From Cloacimonetes bacterium TCS62 (lineage in GTDB: Bacteria; Cloacimonadota; Cloacimonadia; Cloacimonadales; TCS61), in contig LSCM01000070.1 of NCBI GenBank assembly GCA_001577185.1, positions 1 through 6,867 on the forward strand: 6,867 nucleotides of DNA, given 5' to 3'. This document shows, piece after piece, positions 1-6,417 of the stretch. A model generated the notes under the pieces. It worked only from the letters and a program-made list of their open reading frames with translations. It was not told where the DNA came from and did no database searches. How positions within the stretch are numbered: the stretch's first letter is position 1; each line of letters starts with the position of its first letter. Made by a program: the position numbers and the translations under genes.

Positions 1-947
1 CCAAGAGGTGAGCCCAGAGCAATTCCCGTTATCATATAGCCAACTTGGGAAACAGCATGATAACCCAACAATTTTTTAAAGTTGTGTTGAATAAGTGCCA
101 TCATTACAGCACCTAGGATCGTTATAGAACCAATTATCAACAATAATAACGTTGCCCAGCCGGATAATTGGAAAATATTCATACATATTCTCGCTAGGAA
201 GTAGATCCCCAATAATTTATCTAGAGATGCTGGTAAAAATGCTGAAGAAGTTGCCGGAGCTTTCTTCACATAATCTGGTAACCATGTATGGAAGGGTATA
301 GCTCCTGCTTTTGTGAAACTACCTACCAATAATGATAGAAATGCGACAATTCCTAATGTTCCAGTGGTAGTGACATTGATTTCAGATATGTTTAAAGTCG
401 AAGTCATCTTCCACAGAATTCCGATTCCAATAATTAATATGGAATCCGACATTCCAACCAATATAAGTGTCTTCTTAGCAGCAGATGAGCTTTCCTCATC
501 ATAACCTTTGATCAATTTATAAAGAGTTAGACCTAAGATCCCCCAAAAAGTTAAGAAAATTATCAAATTGTCTACAAGAACAGCTCCAAATGCTGCACCT
601 AAAGTGATAAGATAATAGGAATAAAAGTTTGTTGGGTCCTTTTCGTTACCTTTAGAGATTAAGGAATACAAGGAAAACAGAAAACCAAAAATTCCAATAA
701 ATAAAACTATCAGTTTACTTAATGCATCTACATTGAAGACCAAGAACTTGGAAATACTGGGAAATATTATACATGTGAACTGGATCAAACCAGCATTCAT
801 TTGAAACAGAATTATAGCGTAGTAAAGCGTGATAATTGAAACAATGCATGTTACGATCCCCTTAAATCTTTTGATTGTCTTTGGAATAATAAAAAGCACA
901 ATTCCTATTATTATCGGCAATCCGATCAGATATTGTAAATTTATCAT
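1..947 (-). CDS. Antiporter-like membrane subunit (NuoL/M/N, HycC/HyfB family), C-terminus cut by window edge
   Basis: This gene is open to the left edge; 315 residues are visible from the ATG at 947. It is very hydrophobic, with repeated membrane spans, and carries the family core at about residues 209-250: GSFTKAGAIPFHTWLPD followed by FLPASLDKLLGIYFLAR. This is the proton-translocating antiporter domain of complex I and group 4 hydrogenases. K213 matches the conserved lysine of membrane helix 7 and K244 that of helix 8; H288 and the KKLLGYHAVSQVGYM segment (291-305) also fit. At the helix-5 position, where the family normally reads FWE, this protein reads FWG (residues 134-136), so the usual glutamate is absent. 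The start lies 2 bases after the stop of the large-subunit gene, with AAGG inside that gene's end as ribosome site. Its likely role is to couple electron flow to H+ or Na+ movement. The exact subfamily is uncertain because the C-terminal half is missing. Confidence 0.93.
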   Translation of the reverse strand, partial: MINLQYLIGLPIIIGIVLFIIPKTIKRFKGIVTCIVSIITLYYAIILFQMNAGLIQFTCIIFPSISKFLVFNVDALSKLIVLFIGIFGFLFSLYSLISKGNEKDPTNFYSYYLITLGAAFGAVLVDNLIIFLTFWGILGLTLYKLIKGYDEESSSAAKKTLILVGMSDSILIIGIGILWKMTSTLNISEINVTTTGTLGIVAFLSLLVGSFTKAGAIPFHTWLPDYVKKAPATSSAFLPASLDKLLGIYFLARICMNIFQLSGWATLLLLIIGSITILGAVMMALIQHNFKKLLGYHAVSQVGYMITGIALGSPL

Positions 948-949
948 AT

Positions 950-2146
950 TCAAACCTTTTTATCTTTTAGATCTCTGGTTTTTGCTTGTGATAATTTGAT
1001 CAGTTCAGCAGCATTCATTATCTTCTTTCCGGTTGAATAATCGTAAACCTGGGTCATTCTTTCAGTACAACAATAGCAAGGATCAACTGCAGCAGTTGCA
1101 ATTGCCGCATCAGAAACTGTTCCTCCAACACAAGATTTTCTGAAGGTTGGAATACATGTATAACTGGGAGCTCTGATCTTATGCCTTACCGGGCTATTCC
1201 CACCATCAGATTTTACAAAATGGAAAACCTCTCCCCGAGGAGCTTCAGCATGACCTATTCCGATTCCAGGTGGAATCTCTTTAACTTTGATCTTAATATC
1301 TCCTTGGTTACTTTTCTTCAAACCTTCTAGACATTGTTTTATGATCGCGATCGACTCATACATTTCCAGCAAGCGAACTTCCGCTTTGGCAAAGACATCT
1401 CCGCCTTTTGCTAAAATAACTTTCCAATTGACCATATCATAAGCAGCATATGGATCATCACGACGTACATCAATATCTACCATTGAAGCTCTAGCAGTAG
1501 GTCCTACAGCTCCAAAATCGTGTATATCTTTAGATGTAAGAACTCCTACTCCTTTTAAACGAGCGTGAATAACCGGATCGTCCATAACAGCACCTACCAG
1601 CAGATCTGTCTTTTCTTTCACATCATCTAATACTTTCAAAAGCTGCGTTGCTTGTTCAGCATTGATATCTCTTCTAACTCCACCAATGGTGAACATTGCA
1701 TAGCTGTTTCGATTACCTGTGATGATCTCAAACATATCAAGAATAGGTTCACGATACTTCCATGCCCACATAAAAACTGTGTTATAGCCCAGGAAATGCC
1801 CCGCAAGACCAACCCAGAGTAAGTGACTATGTATGCGCTCCAATTCACCAACGATCGAACGAATATATTTAGCTCTTTCGGGAATCTCGACTCCAGGAAT
1901 ACTCTCAACCGCATTAGCATAGGCAAAAGGATGAGAAGTGGAACAAATACCGCAGATCCTTTCAACAACATAAAAAACCTGCTCAAATGTTTTAGTCTGA
2001 CATATCTTCTCTATACCACGGTGATTATATCCAGTTTCCCAAACCATATCCTTTACGATCTCTCCATCACAATAGAGTTTGAAAAATTCCGGTTCTTCCA
2101 GAAGTGGATGATAAGGACCAATTGGAATTACAGTTTTTTTGCCCAT
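950..2146 (-). CDS. Group 4 [NiFe] hydrogenase catalytic large subunit (NuoD/HycE/EchE-like)
   Basis: The 398-residue product is the catalytic subunit that should interconvert H+ and H2 at a Ni-Fe(CN)2CO centre on the cytoplasmic face. Both Ni-Fe cysteine pairs are present: RICGICS near the N-terminus (C65, C68) and DPCYCCTER near the C-terminus (C357, C360). Keeping both pairs separates it from true complex I NuoD and from Mbx/Mbs-type relatives, which have lost them. Other family marks are PYHPLL (11-16), GGVRRDI (155-161) and RGEVFHFVKSDGGNSP (304-319). DPCxxCxxR with R in place of H is typical of group 4 enzymes such as E. coli HycE, and 35 residues follow R363. By analogy with HycE, that tail should be cut off after the arginine by a HycI-type maturation protease, which is not in this window. 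The start overlaps the upstream stop by one base (TAATG), with GAGGAG 8 bases upstream. The NuoC domain is a separate gene here, unlike in HycE. Confidence 0.97.
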   Translation of the reverse strand: MGKKTVIPIGPYHPLLEEPEFFKLYCDGEIVKDMVWETGYNHRGIEKICQTKTFEQVFYVVERICGICSTSHPFAYANAVESIPGVEIPERAKYIRSIVGELERIHSHLLWVGLAGHFLGYNTVFMWAWKYREPILDMFEIITGNRNSYAMFTIGGVRRDINAEQATQLLKVLDDVKEKTDLLVGAVMDDPVIHARLKGVGVLTSKDIHDFGAVGPTARASMVDIDVRRDDPYAAYDMVNWKVILAKGGDVFAKAEVRLLEMYESIAIIKQCLEGLKKSNQGDIKIKVKEIPPGIGIGHAEAPRGEVFHFVKSDGGNSPVRHKIRAPSYTCIPTFRKSCVGGTVSDAAIATAAVDPCYCCTERMTQVYDYSTGKKIMNAAELIKLSQAKTRDLKDKKV

Positions 2147-2592
2147 TAATTCGTCTCCTCGATATGCTCTCTTCGCAATGGATATTTACCTTCTGGCCAA
2201 TCTTCTGCCATGAGGAATCTTTCCGGTTTAGGATGATTGAGGAATTTTATACCAAGCAGATCATATATCTCTCTTTCAATCCATTCAGCACCATAAATAA
2301 CCGGAGTGATCGATTCGATTTCGGGGTTATCTACAGGAAGCATTACGTTCAGGTTCACGATCCATCCACTTTTGTCATCAGAAAGATGATAGATGATCTC
2401 TAACCCATCTTTTGAATCCATTGCAGTAACTATTATGTAGCGATATCCCAATTCATTGAAAAGATAATCACCAATTTTTAATAATAATTCTTTATGTATA
2501 TAGATCATTAATCTTTTTTCATTAATTACTTCCACTTCATTAATGGTTGGAAATTTTACTTTGATATCTTTAATATATTTTTCTATATCCAT
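2146..2592 (-). CDS. NuoC-like (30 kDa) hydrogenase subunit
   Basis: The 148-residue product is related to complex I NuoC, the N-terminal part of HycE and EchD. It is a soluble subunit with no redox centre that packs between the small and large subunits. The diagnostic segment lies in the C-terminal half: YGAEWIEREIYDLLGIKF (about 99-116), then HPKPERFLMAEDWPEGKYPLRREH, which matches the NuoC signature of WxEREVYDxxGIxFxxHPxxxRxLxxEDW type. The first 60 residues are weakly conserved, as is usual. The ATG at 2592 is preceded by AAGGA at 6 bases spacing, just after the stop of the NuoB-like gene. The stop overlaps the start of the large-subunit gene by one base, which suggests translational coupling of two proteins that form one complex. 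No cysteines appear in metal-binding patterns, as expected for this subunit. Confidence 0.94.
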   Translation of the reverse strand: MDIEKYIKDIKVKFPTINEVEVINEKRLMIYIHKELLLKIGDYLFNELGYRYIIVTAMDSKDGLEIIYHLSDDKSGWIVNLNVMLPVDNPEIESITPVIYGAEWIEREIYDLLGIKFLNHPKPERFLMAEDWPEGKYPLRREHIEETN

Positions 2593-2601
2593 TCTATATC
2601 C

Positions 2602-3015
2602 TTATTTCTTATTAAGAAATTTCATAACTCCTGCCAACATTGATTCCGGTTTAGGAGGACAACCAGGTATATAAGCATCCACAGGGATCACCTTATCGAG
2701 CGGGCCAGCAAAATTATAGCTGTCTCTGAACAATCCGCCGGTGCAAGCACAAGCACCAATGCCAATAACTACAATGGGTTTAGGAGCTTGCTCATAAACT
2801 TCTTTTACGCGAGATAGTGTCTTTCGAGTAACAACTCCTGTTACCAAAAGCACATCTGCATGCCGTACACTTCCGACCAGCTTCATCCCGAATCTTTCGA
2901 TATCAAATTTGGGAGTAAGGCAATCTAATATTTCTATATCACAATTATTACATGAACCTGCACTTAAATGGAAAACCCATAATGATTTCTTAAAGCATTT
3001 TTCTTTTAAACCCAA
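2602..3015 (-). CDS. NuoB-like [NiFe] hydrogenase small subunit (HycG/EchC-like), TTG start
   Basis: The 137-residue product should hold the single [4Fe-4S] cluster nearest the Ni-Fe site. The four probable ligands are all visible: C22 and C25 (AGSCNNCDIE), C89 (GACACTGG) and C119 (PGCPPKP). CNNC rather than adjacent cysteines is the hydrogenase form, as opposed to the CC pair of complex I NuoB. The extra C91 is unlikely to be a ligand. There is no Tat signal and no extra C-terminal cluster domain, as expected for group 4 small subunits. The start codon is TTG. It is supported by an AGGAGA ribosome site six bases upstream that overlaps the stop of the NuoH-like gene. The first internal ATG (codon 44) would remove the CNNC ligands and is excluded. 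The gene sits 9 bases after the NuoH-like gene and 9 bases before the NuoC-like gene. Confidence 0.95.
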   Translation of the reverse strand: MGLKEKCFKKSLWVFHLSAGSCNNCDIEILDCLTPKFDIERFGMKLVGSVRHADVLLVTGVVTRKTLSRVKEVYEQAPKPIVVIGIGACACTGGLFRDSYNFAGPLDKVIPVDAYIPGCPPKPESMLAGVMKFLNKK

Positions 3016-3020
3016 TGTAT

Positions 3021-3026
3021 TCTCCT
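3021..3026 (-). promoter_or_regulatory. Shine-Dalgarno site for the TTG start of the small subunit
   Basis: AGGAGA on the minus strand lies 5-6 bases before the TTG at 3015 and overlaps the TAG stop of the preceding gene. It is one of the strongest ribosome sites in the operon. It decides the TTG start, because no ATG or GTG in a suitable place would keep the cluster-binding cysteines. Confidence 0.8.
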
Positions 3027-3954
3027 ATAATCCAATAATTGCAAAAATAATCGCACTAATAGCCAAAAGATTCATCCAGATCCAAAAAAATCTCATAGCT
3101 TGATCAATTCTCACTCTGGGATTTGTATTCCTAATTAAAGTTAGAAGCAGAACTACTAAAACCACTTTAAGCACAGACCACAGTATATTAATCCCTTCAA
3201 AATTCATACCGGCAAAAAACAAGCCTACGACCAAAGCCGGCAATACAAATAACATTATATATTTTGCTAAATTTACAAGTGCATAAGTAGTCCCTGAGAA
3301 TTCTATTGTAATACCATCACAAATCTCACCCTCACCTTCGGCCATATCAAAAGGTATTAAACCGAGTTTAGCTTGAATGCACATCAAGGTTACAATAAAA
3401 CCAATAACACCTGAAATGCTACCGATAAAAGCACCATTTGCAGTTTGGAATGCTATGATCTCAGAAAGTTTTATACTCATTCCAGATTTTATAATAATGG
3501 AGATAAGTACAAGTAAGAAAGGTACTTCGTAGCTTAAGATCAACTTCATCTCACGCGAAGCACCTACAGCAGCCAAGGGATTCCCGGATGCTAAAGCACC
3601 TATCATATAGGTTAATGAAGGTATATTTAATACATAGATGATAACTATTATGTCGCCAACAAAACCTGTTTGGATACCGAAAGTTGGCAGTAAAACAAAA
3701 ACTGCGGCAATAACAGCACCGAATACAGCAAAGATCGGAGCTACTAAAAATGTGAATTTCGAACCATTTTTAGGAAGTATCGTATCTTTACTCAAAAGCT
3801 TCACAAAATCGTAAAATGGCTGCAATAGAGGAGGTCCTTTCCTAAATTGTACTCGTGCTGTAATTTTTCTATCGAACCAGGATAGAAAACCACCGATAAA
3901 ACTGGAGAATAACAATCCAGGAAAAATCAAAAAATAAAATATTTCTTTACCCAT
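3025..3954 (-). CDS. NuoH-like membrane anchor subunit (HycD/EchB/MbhM family)
   Basis: The 309-residue protein has about eight hydrophobic spans. It anchors the hydrogenase module in the membrane and is thought to couple redox change to ion movement. Family marks in order are: FDRKITARVQFRKGPPLLQP at about 27-46 (the first loop); GNPLAAVGASREMKLILSYE at 124-143; PFDMAEGEGEICDGITIEFS at 201-220, corresponding to the acidic quinone-side loop of NuoH; and PRVRIDQAMRFFW at 279-291. The length fits hydrogenase-type NuoH proteins. The acidic loop reads EGEGE, as in hydrogenases, rather than the E-x-E pattern of respiratory complex I. The ATG at 3954 has AAGGA 9 bases upstream. It follows the polyferredoxin gene by 28 bases, the widest gap in the operon. 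Confidence 0.96.
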   Translation of the reverse strand: MGKEIFYFLIFPGLLFSSFIGGFLSWFDRKITARVQFRKGPPLLQPFYDFVKLLSKDTILPKNGSKFTFLVAPIFAVFGAVIAAVFVLLPTFGIQTGFVGDIIVIIYVLNIPSLTYMIGALASGNPLAAVGASREMKLILSYEVPFLLVLISIIIKSGMSIKLSEIIAFQTANGAFIGSISGVIGFIVTLMCIQAKLGLIPFDMAEGEGEICDGITIEFSGTTYALVNLAKYIMLFVLPALVVGLFFAGMNFEGINILWSVLKVVLVVLLLTLIRNTNPRVRIDQAMRFFWIWMNLLAISAIIFAIIGL

Positions 3955-3982
3955 CGTTAGAGATCCTTAATAATTTTTTTCA

Positions 3983-4480
3983 TTATTCATCTTTTTCAAA
4001 ATCTTCCCATCTTAGTTCCTTAACCAAAACCAGATCGCTTAAAGCATAAATATTTTCTTCTTCGCTCATTTCCATCTCTACTATCTCGATCGCTCCCTTA
4101 GGAGCTGTTTCCATGCATCTTAAAGTTTCTGTATTATCATCCAGATCACAAAGGTCGCAAACTGATGTTTTATAGGTAAAAACTTCGTTCATGATCGTAC
4201 CAAAGGGACATATTGCCACACATGATTGACATCCAACACAAAGATTAGTAGCTCTAGTGATAAAACCATCATCATCCTTTTCCAATGCATCTTCAGGACA
4301 AACTTCAATACAGGGTGCATCTTCACATCTACGGCAAGTAAAAAGCATCATAGCTTTTTCAACTATAGCTTTCATACCAATGTTATCTTGATGAAAATTA
4401 TAGATACAATCTCCAAAACTATATTTTCCATCTACTGGATCTCGAAATTTTGCTAGATCGATTAAAATCTTTTTACTCAT
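3983..4480 (-). CDS. HycB/CooF-like polyferredoxin, predicted to hold three [4Fe-4S] clusters
   Basis: The 165-residue electron-transfer protein is of the DmsB/HycB type. It probably links the flavin arm to the hydrogenase small subunit. Cysteine motif II is complete (C49, C52, C57, C61; CxxCxxxxCxxxCP) and motif III is complete (C81, C84, C87, C91). Motif IV reads CDLC (C108, C111), C122, then alanine at 126 where the fourth cysteine should be. Motif I is reduced to C25 in the segment FGDCIYNFHQDN, aligned with the last cysteine of a normal ACSxxHxG motif. The protein has exactly twelve cysteines. In this fold one cluster uses motif I Cys 1-3 plus motif IV Cys 4, and those are just the four that are missing, so three clusters should remain. 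An acidic tail follows (about 134-165). The ATG has a GGGG-rich ribosome site and lies 17 bases after the flavoprotein gene. It takes the place that NuoI fills in complex I. Confidence 0.93.
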   Translation of the reverse strand: MSKKILIDLAKFRDPVDGKYSFGDCIYNFHQDNIGMKAIVEKAMMLFTCRRCEDAPCIEVCPEDALEKDDDGFITRATNLCVGCQSCVAICPFGTIMNEVFTYKTSVCDLCDLDDNTETLRCMETAPKGAIEIVEMEMSEEENIYALSDLVLVKELRWEDFEKDE

Positions 4481-4497
4481 TCCATCCCCGGTCTTCT

Positions 4498-5343
4498 CTA
4501 TTTATCTTTGAATAATCGAAAAAATTCTTTCATCTCAGTTGTATGTTTTACTTCATCAAAAGTGAAAACAGGTCCATCTTTACAAACATATAATCCATCC
4601 ATATCACAATGCCCGCATTTACCTAATCCGCAGGACATATTAGTTTCCATTGAGAGGTATATATTTTTCTCGTTAACGCCTAATTCCAAGAGTTTCTTGG
4701 CCCCAAATTTCATCATGATAGGTGGTCCGCAAACAATTGAATTTATCTCTTGGTAATTGGCTTTGATCTCGTCTAATAGAACTGTAACAACTCCCACAGT
4801 TCCATCCCAATCTTTATCTGGCACATCCACACTTCTTAGAAGTCTAACTTTCTTATGTTTTTCTAGTTCAGAAAACCAATCTTTATAGATGAAATCTGCT
4901 GGTGTCTTTGCACCAAAACAGATATTGATCTTTTTAAATTTATCTTCTTCTTCTAATAATGTTAAAATTAAACAACGCAACGGAGCTAAACCTACTCCAC
5001 CGCCCAGAATGAGAATCTCTGTACCGTAAAATTTCTTGATCGGATAACCTTTTCCAAAGGGACCACGAATTCCAATTGTCTCTCCTCCTTTCAATTGATG
5101 CATCTTTCCCGTCACATAACCGGCATTCATGATAGTCAGTTCCATTTTGTTTTTTATGTATGGGGATGATGAAGGAGTGTAAGGTGCTTCTCCAATACCA
5201 TCAAGAGTAACTTCTACAAATTGTCCTGTATCAAATTCAAAATCTTTTTCTGAACTAATAAAAAAAGTTTTTATATTAGAAGTTTCCTCAACAATTTTAT
5301 CAACTTTATATTTAATTGGTTTATAAATATTATTTTCAGCCAT
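4498..5343 (-). CDS. FAD/NAD(P)-binding oxidoreductase with [2Fe-2S] cluster (HydG/AsrB/PyrK-like)
   Basis: The 281-residue product is of the ferredoxin-NADP reductase type, resembling sulfhydrogenase gamma subunits, AsrB and dihydroorotate dehydrogenase PyrK. It should pass electrons between NAD(P)H and iron-sulfur partners. The N-terminal flavin barrel has EAPYTPSSSP (52-61) and RGPFGKGYP (93-101). The nucleotide-binding half has LILGGGVGLAPLR (111-123) and VCGPPIMM (204-211). The C-terminal [2Fe-2S] site is C238, C243, C246 and C254 (CGLGKCGHC, then C). NAD versus NADP preference cannot be read from the sequence. An in-frame GTG at 5361 would add six residues and overlap the upstream gene, but the ATG at 5343 is preferred because AAGGGA lies six bases before it. 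The gene follows the HydB-like gene by 10 bases. The pairing of these two proteins is typical of group 3b hydrogenases and sulfite reductases, not of group 4 enzymes. Confidence 0.93.
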   Translation of the reverse strand: MAENNIYKPIKYKVDKIVEETSNIKTFFISSEKDFEFDTGQFVEVTLDGIGEAPYTPSSSPYIKNKMELTIMNAGYVTGKMHQLKGGETIGIRGPFGKGYPIKKFYGTEILILGGGVGLAPLRCLILTLLEEEDKFKKINICFGAKTPADFIYKDWFSELEKHKKVRLLRSVDVPDKDWDGTVGVVTVLLDEIKANYQEINSIVCGPPIMMKFGAKKLLELGVNEKNIYLSMETNMSCGLGKCGHCDMDGLYVCKDGPVFTFDEVKHTTEMKEFFRLFKDK

Positions 5344-5349
5344 TTTCAA

Positions 5350-5355
5350 TCCCTT
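5350..5355 (-). promoter_or_regulatory. Shine-Dalgarno site choosing the ATG at 5343
   Basis: AAGGGA on the minus strand overlaps the TAA stop of the HydB-like gene and lies six bases before the ATG at 5343. The competing GTG at 5361 has no comparable site in front of it, so the shorter flavoprotein is preferred. Confidence 0.65.
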
Positions 5356-6340
5356 ATTCACAAACTTCAGCTATTAATTCATTTTTATTGATCTTTCCAA
5401 TACAGGCCTCAATACATCTTCCACAACCAGTACAAGCGATCTCATCATACATATCAGGTTTATGAACATATTTACACAAATATCTGTTTTTCAAACGATC
5501 ATAGATATGGGCTAATGGATCTTCGTCCCCAGCTACTTTCTCGAAGGAAGGATATTGGCAGCTATCCCAATTCTTTATCTTTTCAAAATTTTCTTTATCT
5601 ATTAATAAGAAGCAATGGCAGGTTGGACACACAAGAGCACAAGCTCCGCAAGAAACACAATCTTCAGCATACTTTTTCCAAATAATAGTACCTTCTTTTT
5701 CAACTCCTTTCCTCGTCTCTTCAATATTTGGAAGATCTTTGTTCTGAATCGCTAATTTTTCTATTGTTTCTTCTCGTTTCTTTTGAATTTCTGGTGGTAA
5801 TTTATTAATTTCTTTTAGTTCTTGGGAGAATCGTTTTATAAATTTTTCACCCTTTTTGCTAAAAACTTGCAATGTAACCTTATAATCTATAAGTGATAAA
5901 GAGATGTCACAATTTTCTTTCGGGTAGGGATCAATGTTATAGCTTGTACAATGACAGTTTTCACTTATCTCGTAACAATCTGAACCAATTATGATAGTAT
6001 TATCTCTTTTATCTTTATAATATGTATCAAGAAATTGTTCATCTAAAAATATTTTATCTAGAATATTTAAGGCGGAAAGATCACAAGCCGGTGCTCCTAA
6101 TATGACTCTTTGCTTATCTTCATCTTCTCTTACAACATTTTCTTTGATGGGAAAGAAAAAAGATTTTAATGGTGTTGTTGGTATAGCTTTGTTATAGGAA
6201 ATTGACATAATGTTATCTTCGGTGAGCTGCTCGTAATCAAGATATTCATCTTTTCGAATCGGGGCAAAAATATCAATTTCTGCGGAAATAGAATTGAGAA
6301 TTTTTACCCACTGTTTCAATGAAACGGAGTACTTCCTCAT
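5354..6340 (-). CDS. [4Fe-4S] dicluster protein (HydB sulfhydrogenase beta / AsrA-like)
   Basis: First gene of the operon. The product is 328 residues from the ATG at 6340, or 332 from the ATG at 6352. The shorter form is slightly preferred because GGAAG lies five bases before it, while the outer ATG has no ribosome site. The N-terminal domain carries the family pattern APACDLSAL (C86), GSDCYE (C122) and ENCHCTS (C129, C131), whose cysteines may bind a further cluster. The C-terminal ferredoxin domain has CVSCGACALVCPTCHCF (C228, C231, C234, C238) and CTGCGRCIEACIGKIN (C303, C306, C309, C313), two standard [4Fe-4S] sites. The usual proline after the last cysteine is replaced by isoleucine. 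A charged, probably helical stretch spans about 176-217. It should take electrons from the flavoprotein encoded next and pass them to the polyferredoxin. An AsrA-type sulfite reductase subunit is the alternative name, but no AsrC-like siroheme subunit is present and the neighbours are hydrogenase genes. Confidence 0.9.
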   Translation of the reverse strand: MRKYSVSLKQWVKILNSISAEIDIFAPIRKDEYLDYEQLTEDNIMSISYNKAIPTTPLKSFFFPIKENVVREDEDKQRVILGAPACDLSALNILDKIFLDEQFLDTYYKDKRDNTIIIGSDCYEISENCHCTSYNIDPYPKENCDISLSLIDYKVTLQVFSKKGEKFIKRFSQELKEINKLPPEIQKKREETIEKLAIQNKDLPNIEETRKGVEKEGTIIWKKYAEDCVSCGACALVCPTCHCFLLIDKENFEKIKNWDSCQYPSFEKVAGDEDPLAHIYDRLKNRYLCKYVHKPDMYDEIACTGCGRCIEACIGKINKNELIAEVCE

Positions 6341-6359
6341 ATATTCTTCCATTATATTT

Positions 6360-6385
6360 TTGAAGTCGCATCATTACGACTTCAA
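6360..6385. repeat. Perfect 9-bp inverted repeat just upstream of the operon's first start
   Basis: TTGAAGTCG and CGACTTCAA are perfect inverted arms around an 8-base spacer. The element ends 7 bases before the outer ATG (6352) and 19 bases before the preferred one (6340). On the minus-strand transcript it could fold as a hairpin in the leader next to the ribosome site. On DNA it could be an operator for a dimeric regulator. It does not match the Rex consensus, nor FNR sites (TTGAT-N4-ATCAA). It is not a terminator for the operon, because it sits before the genes and lacks a following T-run. Confidence 0.6.
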
Positions 6386-6394
6386 CAAACTTCT

Positions 6395-6416
6395 AAATGA
6401 AAATGCGATTTCATTT
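6395..6416. repeat. Perfect 8-bp inverted repeat, second in tandem upstream of the operon
   Basis: AAATGAAA and TTTCATTT are perfect arms around a 6-base spacer (ATGCGA), starting 9 bases beyond the first inverted repeat. The arms are A/T-rich, so chance is a fair explanation. The tandem placement between the promoter candidates and the first gene is what makes it worth listing. Confidence 0.4.
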
Positions 6417-6417
6417 G

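Noticed and set aside
313..504. Plus-strand 63-codon frame within the antiporter region
   Set aside because: It lies antisense to the conserved antiporter core, which explains the sequence fully.
1823..2403. Plus-strand frames opposite the large-subunit and NuoC-like genes
   Set aside because: They are antisense shadows of strongly conserved hydrogenase genes, without ribosome sites or family resemblance.
950..3954. Respiratory complex I (Nuo) fragment
   Set aside because: The large subunit keeps both Ni-Fe CxxC pairs, the small subunit has CxxC instead of CC, and the HycB-like polyferredoxin replaces NuoI.
3957..3983. Eight-codon reading frame (MKKIIKDL) between the polyferredoxin and NuoH-like genes, starting in the TAATG overlap
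   Set aside because: It is very short and A-rich and contains the ribosome site of the next gene; its codons are explained by the AAGGA spacer, and nothing suggests it is a real peptide.
5354..6340. Anaerobic sulfite reductase (AsrAB) as the function of the first two genes
   Set aside because: The proteins resemble AsrA and AsrB, but no siroheme subunit AsrC follows and the next six genes are hydrogenase and membrane subunits in the same transcript.
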